A DNA stretch of 64,000 bases from Gp7-AA6 sp036395755 (GTDB lineage Bacteria > Acidobacteriota > Thermoanaerobaculia > UBA5066 > Gp7-AA6): contig DASWCZ010000082.1 of the NCBI GenBank assembly GCA_036395755.1, positions 1 to 64,000 of the forward strand, in the 5' to 3' direction. The translations under genes were made by a program, and so were the position numbers. The notes below the pieces were generated by a model. It did not search any database, was not told where the DNA came from, and was given only the letters and a program-made list of their open reading frames with translations. Shown here piece by piece: positions 59,715-64,000 of this stretch (position 1 is its first letter; every line of letters starts with the position of its first letter).

Positions 59715-60666
59715 CGCCGAGAAACGTCGCCAGCCGGCTCGGATCCAGGTTCCCTCCGCTCCAGATCACGCCGACGCGCTTGCCGGTGAAATCCGCCTTT
59801 CTGTGCCGTACTGCCGCCGCTCCGGCGATCCCGGAGGGTTCGACGAGGACCTTCATCCGCTCCAGAGTCCAGGAGAGCGTCTCGATCATTTCGTCGTCGG
59901 ATACGAGGAGAACCCGCGAAACGGTTTTCTGGATGATCGGAAATGTGAGCCGCCCGACGCAGGAGACCTGCAGTCCGTCGGCGATCGTGCGCGGCACCGG
60001 GATCGTCACCCTCCTCCCTTTTTCGAGCGATTGCGCGACGTCGTCGGCCGTCTCGGGCTCGACACCATAAACCGTGATCTCGGGGCGCAGGTGCTTCGCG
60101 GCGGTCGCCGAGCCCGCGATAAGCCCGCCGCCGGAGACCGGCACGAGAAGGAAGTCGAGGTCCGGGACTTCCTCGAGGAGCTCCGCCGTCGCCGTGCCCG
60201 CGCCCGCCATGACGAGCGGGTCGTCGAAAGGCGGGACGAGGAGCGCGCCCCGCTCGCGGACGAGCCCCTCGCCGATCTCTTCGCGGTCGCCGGCGTACCG
60301 GTCGTACTGGATGATTTCCGCGCCGTAGCCGCGCGTCGCGGCGAGCTTCGCGGCAGGGGCGTCGTCCGGCATCACCAGTGTCGCCTTCACGCCGAGGAGC
60401 CTCGAGACGAGCGCGACGGCCTGCGCGTGGTTGCCGGAGGAGTAGGCGACAACCTCCGGGAAGCTCCGCTTTCCCTGTTCCGCGCGGATCTTGTTGTACG
60501 CGCCGCGGAACTTGAAGGCGCCGGCGCGCTGGAGGTTTTCCGCCTTGAAGAAGACGGTCGCGCCCGACGCCTCGTCGAATTGCCGCGAATGAAGGACGGG
60601 CGTCCGGTGCGCGACGCCTTCGATGCGGCGGCGCGCTTCCTCGATGTCTCCCCAGGCTAGCGTCAA
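59701..60666 (-). CDS. Threonine/serine dehydratase, PLP-dependent
   Basis: 321 residues of the fold II PLP family: PLP-lysine in AGAFKFRGAYNK, YSSGNHAQAVAL, and the glycine loop PVSGGGLIAG. It lacks a C-terminal ACT regulatory domain, so it resembles catabolic threonine dehydratase or serine racemase. The start is TTG at 60666, which overlaps the trmFO stop (TTGA). The stop and last Val-Ala-Thr come from a palindromic repeat. Confidence 0.88.
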   Translation of the reverse strand: MTLAWGDIEEARRRIEGVAHRTPVLHSRQFDEASGATVFFKAENLQRAGAFKFRGAYNKIRAEQGKRSFPEVVAYSSGNHAQAVALVSRLLGVKATLVMPDDAPAAKLAATRGYGAEIIQYDRYAGDREEIGEGLVRERGALLVPPFDDPLVMAGAGTATAELLEEVPDLDFLLVPVSGGGLIAGSATAAKHLRPEITVYGVEPETADDVAQSLEKGRRVTIPVPRTIADGLQVSCVGRLTFPIIQKTVSRVLLVSDDEMIETLSWTLERMKVLVEPSGIAGAAAVRHRKADFTGKRVGVIWSGGNLDPSRLATFLGEVAT

Positions 60667-62009
60667 GCGGGCGCCGCGGCCACTTGCGCTGCAGTCGTCT
60701 CCTTCCACTCCGCGATCGCCGCCAGCGCGCGGTTCACCATCTGCTGCCGGCGCACCGCCTTGTCGCGGATGGGCGAACGGGACGTGTCCTCGATCAGCCC
60801 AAACGTCACGTTCATCGGCTCGAAAGTCTTCGTCGCCGGGCGCTCGGAGCAGTGTCGGGCGAGGGAACCGATTGCGGTCGTGTAGGGAACGGGGACGGGC
60901 TCCCGGCCTTCCCGGAGTTGGGCAATCGTGATGCCGACTGCAAGGCCGGTCGCGGCGCTCTCGACGTATCCCTCGACGCCGGTGATCTGCCCGGCGAAAA
61001 AGATGCGCGGCTCGCGGCGCATCCGCCAGAACCGGTCGAGGTGCGCCGGCGCGTGGATGTAGGTGTTCCGGTGGAGCATCCCGTAGCGCACGAACGTCGC
61101 GTTCTCGAGCCCCGAGATCTTCCGGAAGACGCGTTTCTGTTCGCCGACCTTCAACTTCGTCTGAAAGCCGACGAGGTTGTAATGCTCCTTCGCGAGGTCG
61201 TCCTGTCGGAGCTGCACGACCGCATACGGAATCCGGCCCGTGCGCGGGTCGGGCAGACCCATTGGCTTCATCGGGCCGTGGCGGAGCGTCTCGACGCCGC
61301 GCTCCGCCATGACCTCGATCGGAAGGCAGCCCTCGAAGTAGATTCCTTTCTCGAAGTCCTTGACCGGCACGATCTCGGCGGAGAGCAGATCCGCGACGAA
61401 GCCCTCGTACTCCTCCTTCCCGAGCGGGCAGTTCCAGTAGTCCTCGCCCGAGCCTTTGCCGTACCGCGACAGCGGATACATCTTCGAGAAGTCGAGAGAC
61501 GCCGCGGCGACGATCGGCGCCATCGAATCGTAGAAGTAGAGGTCCTTGGTGCCGAGGAGCTCCCCGATGGCGCGATCCAGCGCGTCCGAGGTGAGGGGCC
61601 CCGTCGCGAGGACCGCATGGCAGGCAGACGGAATTGTAGACACTTCCTCTCGAACGATCTCTATCTCCGGACGGGATTCGATTTCCTCGGTGACCATTGC
61701 AGAAAATGCATCCCGATCCATGGCGAGCGCGTCGCCCGCCGGAACTGCCGCCGCCCGCGCGCAGCGGATGACGAGGGAGTCGAGCAGCTCCATCTCGCGT
61801 TTCAAGAGGCCGACCGCGTTTCTCGGGTTGTCCGAACGGAAGGAGTTGGAGCACACGAGCTCGGCGCAGCGCTCGGTCTGGTGCGCGGCGGTCCGGACCC
61901 CGGGCCGCATCTCGAAGAGGCGCACCCGGTGGCCCCGGCGCGCGAGCTGCCAGGCGCACTCGGAGCCCGCCAGTCCCGCGCCGACGATGGTGACGCCCTG
62001 CTTCTCCAA
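60663..62009 (-). CDS. trmFO: TrmFO, folate-dependent tRNA (uracil-54-C5) methyltransferase
   Basis: 448 residues with the FAD-binding VGAGLAGSECAWQLARRG, the catalytic-cysteine site VCSNSFRSD, FEGCLPIEVM with a second cysteine, and NVTFGLI near the end. It makes ribothymidine at position 54 of tRNA using methylenetetrahydrofolate. In many bacteria it lies just before xerC-hslVU. Here 4.5 kb of other genes separates it from xerC. Confidence 0.95.
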   Translation of the reverse strand: MEKQGVTIVGAGLAGSECAWQLARRGHRVRLFEMRPGVRTAAHQTERCAELVCSNSFRSDNPRNAVGLLKREMELLDSLVIRCARAAAVPAGDALAMDRDAFSAMVTEEIESRPEIEIVREEVSTIPSACHAVLATGPLTSDALDRAIGELLGTKDLYFYDSMAPIVAAASLDFSKMYPLSRYGKGSGEDYWNCPLGKEEYEGFVADLLSAEIVPVKDFEKGIYFEGCLPIEVMAERGVETLRHGPMKPMGLPDPRTGRIPYAVVQLRQDDLAKEHYNLVGFQTKLKVGEQKRVFRKISGLENATFVRYGMLHRNTYIHAPAHLDRFWRMRREPRIFFAGQITGVEGYVESAATGLAVGITIAQLREGREPVPVPYTTAIGSLARHCSERPATKTFEPMNVTFGLIEDTSRSPIRDKAVRRQQMVNRALAAIAEWKETTAAQVAAAPA

Positions 62010-62019
62010 CGCGGCGATT

Positions 62020-62445
62020 CTACCGGCCGCTCGCCAGCCGGGATTTCCGGAACGCGATCGGGATCACGAACCGGATCGACGTCAGGCGCGCGGAAAAGGC
62101 CGCGATCTTGTTGTCCACCAGGCCGCACGCGAGACCCGCCTTCTGGACGTCCGTCCAGGAGTAGGGAAACGAGAGCTCCTCGAGAAACGGCTTCTTCGGG
62201 AAGACGACCCAGAGCGACCCGGGGGAAGCGAGCCGCTTCTTGAGGTCGCGGAGGAAGGCCATGAGCGAGCCCTCGGCCGGCACCTCCGCCATCAGCCACT
62301 CCTGCGGCCCCGAAGGCCACTCCTCGACCCGATCGACCAGCGGTCCGAAGGTCTCGCGGAGCACTTTCCGGAACTCCGCGGACTCACCGCGCGCGAACGC
62401 GGGGCGGTCGCCGGGAAGCGAGAATTTCTCCCAGGGCGTTTTCAT
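62020..62445 (-). CDS. DUF3052-like protein
   Basis: 141 residues with motifs of the DUF3052 family: a phosphate-loop-like LPGDRPAFARGESAEFRKVL, GSLWVVFPKK and GLVDNKIAAFSARLTS. A role is not known. The ATG at 62445 lies 10 bp before trmFO's start on the same strand and so is probably cotranscribed with it. A palindromic repeat starts 30 bp upstream. Confidence 0.82.
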   Translation of the reverse strand: MKTPWEKFSLPGDRPAFARGESAEFRKVLRETFGPLVDRVEEWPSGPQEWLMAEVPAEGSLMAFLRDLKKRLASPGSLWVVFPKKPFLEELSFPYSWTDVQKAGLACGLVDNKIAAFSARLTSIRFVIPIAFRKSRLASGR

Positions 62446-62474
62446 GAAAAGCTTAAAGCTAACAGCAAACAGGC

Positions 62475-62518
62475 AAGTGGCAACCTGACCCTCAATGTGG
62501 CAAGTGGAGACCTGACCC
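62475..62518. repeat. GGGTCA-type repeat, right copy of a 44-bp inverted pair
   Basis: 44 bases from AAGTGGCAACCTGACCCTCA to GAGACCTGACCC, the exact reverse complement of 59671-59714. The methyltransferase frame appears to start inside it (GTG 62497). Confidence 0.9.
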
Positions 62519-63231
62519 TGTTTCGCGACGACCTCTATCCCGACGAGTACTTCGATCAGCTCCACCGCGTCACCGCCTTCGCGGCGCCGGAGCGCAAGTG
62601 GCGCGAGCGCGACCGCGACATCCTCGCGCTCGCGGAGCCGTCCCCCGACAAGACCGTTCTCGACCTGGGAAGCGCGCTCGGTGACGTCTGCTTTCTGCTC
62701 GCGCCGCGCGTCAAGGAGGCGATCGGCGTGGACGCCTCGCCGCGGGCGCTCGAGCTTGCAAGGGCGCGCGCGCGGGAGCACGGGCTCGCGAACGTCCGGT
62801 TTCTCGCCGGAGACGTCGCGAACCTTCCGGGAATCCGCGATGCATCGATCGACGTCGCCGGCGCCTTCGACCTCCTCGAGCACGTGGACGACGAGACGGT
62901 GCGCCGGATGCTCCGCTCTCTCTCGCGGGTGTTGAAGCCGGGCGGTGTGTTCGTCGCTTACACGCCCAACCGCGAGCACTACGTCGAGCGGTTGAAGGCG
63001 CGAAACCTCGTTCTGAAACAGTTCCCGGAGCACATCGCGGTCCGGCGTCCGCGTGAGATCCGGCGATTGCTCGAGAGCGAGGGCTGGCGGCTCCGATCGC
63101 TCCGATATTCGACTGCGCCGTTCCCGATCGTCCGCTGGATCGAGCGGCCGCTTTCGCGGCTTCCGTTCGTGGGGCCCCTCTTTCGGTACCGCATCCTCCT
63201 TCGGGCCACGCCTTCTGTGGCGGTACACTGA
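62497..63231 (+). CDS. Class I SAM-dependent methyltransferase
   Basis: About 244 residues with the SAM-binding motif VLDLGSALGDVCFLLA, motif II IGVDASPRALELARARA, acidic GAFDLLEHVDD and a C-terminal membrane-touching region. It may act on a quinone, lipid or glycan. The usual FRDDLYPDEYFDQ start follows directly after a palindromic repeat; GTG 62497, or CTG 62518, lies in the repeat. The original start codon may have been replaced by the repeat. It is followed after 8 bp by a glycosyltransferase gene. Confidence 0.85.
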   Translation: MASGDLTLFRDDLYPDEYFDQLHRVTAFAAPERKWRERDRDILALAEPSPDKTVLDLGSALGDVCFLLAPRVKEAIGVDASPRALELARARAREHGLANVRFLAGDVANLPGIRDASIDVAGAFDLLEHVDDETVRRMLRSLSRVLKPGGVFVAYTPNREHYVERLKARNLVLKQFPEHIAVRRPREIRRLLESEGWRLRSLRYSTAPFPIVRWIERPLSRLPFVGPLFRYRILLRATPSVAVH

Positions 63232-63239
63232 CCGTTTCC

Positions 63240-64000
63240 ATGCGGGCCTCCGTCGTGATCCCCTGCCGCAACGCAGAACGCACCGTCGCCGACGCGGTTC
63301 GATCCGCACTCGAGCAGACCGAGCCGCCGGTGGAAGTCCTGGTCATTGACGACGCCTCGACCGACGGTTCTGCCGCGGTCGCTCGGCGCGCCGGCGCCCG
63401 GGTGATCCAGTACGGCAGCCGCCGGAACGCGGGCGGCGCTCGCAACGCCGGGATCGCCGCCGCGAGAGGCGACGCCTTCGCGTTCCTCGACGCCGACGCG
63501 ATCGCGCCGCTCGACTGGCTCGAACGAGCGCGCAAAACGTTCGAGACCGACGGCGGGATCGTCGCCGTCGGAGGCCGTATCGCGAACGGCCGGCCGGGGC
63601 GGTGGGGCGAGCTCGACTGGTTCCTGAACCATTCCGAGTGGATCCGCGCCGGGCGCCCCGGTCCCCGGAAGAACATTCCGACGATGGGGATCGTGTATCG
63701 GCGCGACGCCGTGGGCGACGCGCGCTTTCCCGAGACGAATTCCGGAGAAGACACCGCGTTCGCGCTCGCGGTCCTCGCGCGCGGAGGAAAGCTCTGGTAC
63801 GAGCCGGACATCGTTCTGACGCACCGGCATGAGCGGCTGGACGCGAATGCGTTCCGCGAGAAGCAGGTCGCGTGCGGGCGAACGATCTATCTCACCCGCT
63901 TGCGGCTCGATCGGCCCGGAAGGGTGCTCGTCAAGTGGCCGGCCCTGCTGTTTCTCTTTCCGCACCTGTGGGTGACGATCGCGCGGATGGCGCGGGCGGG
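63240..64000 (+). CDS. Glycosyltransferase family 2 protein, partial
   Basis: The 253 codons in the window show a GT-A fold: ASVVIPCRNAERTVADAVRS, VLVIDDASTDGSA, a DXD-like FLDADAIAPL and ETNSGEDTAFALAVLARGG. It transfers sugars from nucleotide donors to lipids or polysaccharides. A C-terminal hydrophobic stretch (LVKWPALLFLFPHLWVTIAR) is beginning as the window ends; no stop is seen. It may work with the methyltransferase just upstream. Confidence 0.88.
   Translation, partial: MRASVVIPCRNAERTVADAVRSALEQTEPPVEVLVIDDASTDGSAAVARRAGARVIQYGSRRNAGGARNAGIAAARGDAFAFLDADAIAPLDWLERARKTFETDGGIVAVGGRIANGRPGRWGELDWFLNHSEWIRAGRPGPRKNIPTMGIVYRRDAVGDARFPETNSGEDTAFALAVLARGGKLWYEPDIVLTHRHERLDANAFREKQVACGRTIYLTRLRLDRPGRVLVKWPALLFLFPHLWVTIARMARA

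Overview
The window is a GC-rich (roughly two-thirds G+C), gene-dense stretch of chromosome from a diderm bacterium. TonB-dependent receptor, porin and outer-membrane barrel genes, an MsbA-like exporter, diaminopimelate-type peptidoglycan genes and cobalamin uptake indicate a Gram-negative envelope. The Ser/Thr kinase fused to TPRs, the winged-helix/FHA regulator, the DUF6580 protein and the many secreted proteins of unknown function resemble Acidobacteriota, perhaps Thermoanaerobaculia. That placement is inference. I see no rRNA, tRNA, CRISPR array, prophage or intact transposase.

Layout. 0-9 kb: a PlsB-like acyltransferase, then a long minus-strand cluster (UbiB-like kinase, hybrid histidine kinase, CheY-like receiver, RsbW-like kinase, STAS protein, patatin lipase, receiver-PP2C phosphatase, small membrane protein, VOC protein) forming a phosphorelay joined to a partner switch. 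9-13 kb: an acetyltransferase, a lower-GC patch with small genes and a gene fragment, and tandem secreted paralogs. 13-24 kb (mostly plus): flavin reductase, large glycosidase, ABC exporter, TPR, Bax-inhibitor-like protein, sortase, L,D-transpeptidase, M23 peptidase, CBS protein. 23-27 kb (minus): family 5 uracil-DNA glycosylase, PEBP protein and two tandem secreted proteins with different copper-site endings. 27-33 kb: tyrS, then a five-gene minus-strand operon fur-apbE-porin-FMN-binding protein-membrane protein, divergent from an FTR1 iron permease, with two Fur-box-like palindromes. 33-39 kb: kinase-TPR protein, outer-membrane barrel, beta-helix protein, winged-helix/FHA regulator. 39-43 kb: a cobalamin locus (riboswitch, DUF6580-TonB receptor fusion, ATP:cobalamin adenosyltransferase). 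43-52 kb: LarB, deoxyhypusine-synthase-like protein, DUF1573, Mpl, a membrane glycosyltransferase-like protein, FAH hydrolase, DapF. 52-64 kb: FN3 lipoprotein, HslU, HslV, XerC, DUF1015, cytochrome c, SCO, DUF4198, threonine dehydratase, TrmFO, DUF3052, a methyltransferase and a truncated glycosyltransferase.

Three themes recur. (1) Many neighbouring genes are joined by 4-bp NTGA stop/start overlaps, and several genes seem to use CTG or other non-standard starts. (2) Two families of short palindromic intergenic repeats, one with GGGTCA...TGACCC ends and one with CCCTCGCTTCGCTCGGGATGAC-like arms, lie tightly against gene ends and in places supply start or stop codons. (3) Metal handling is prominent: Fur-linked iron uptake with flavinylation, copper proteins and B12 uptake.
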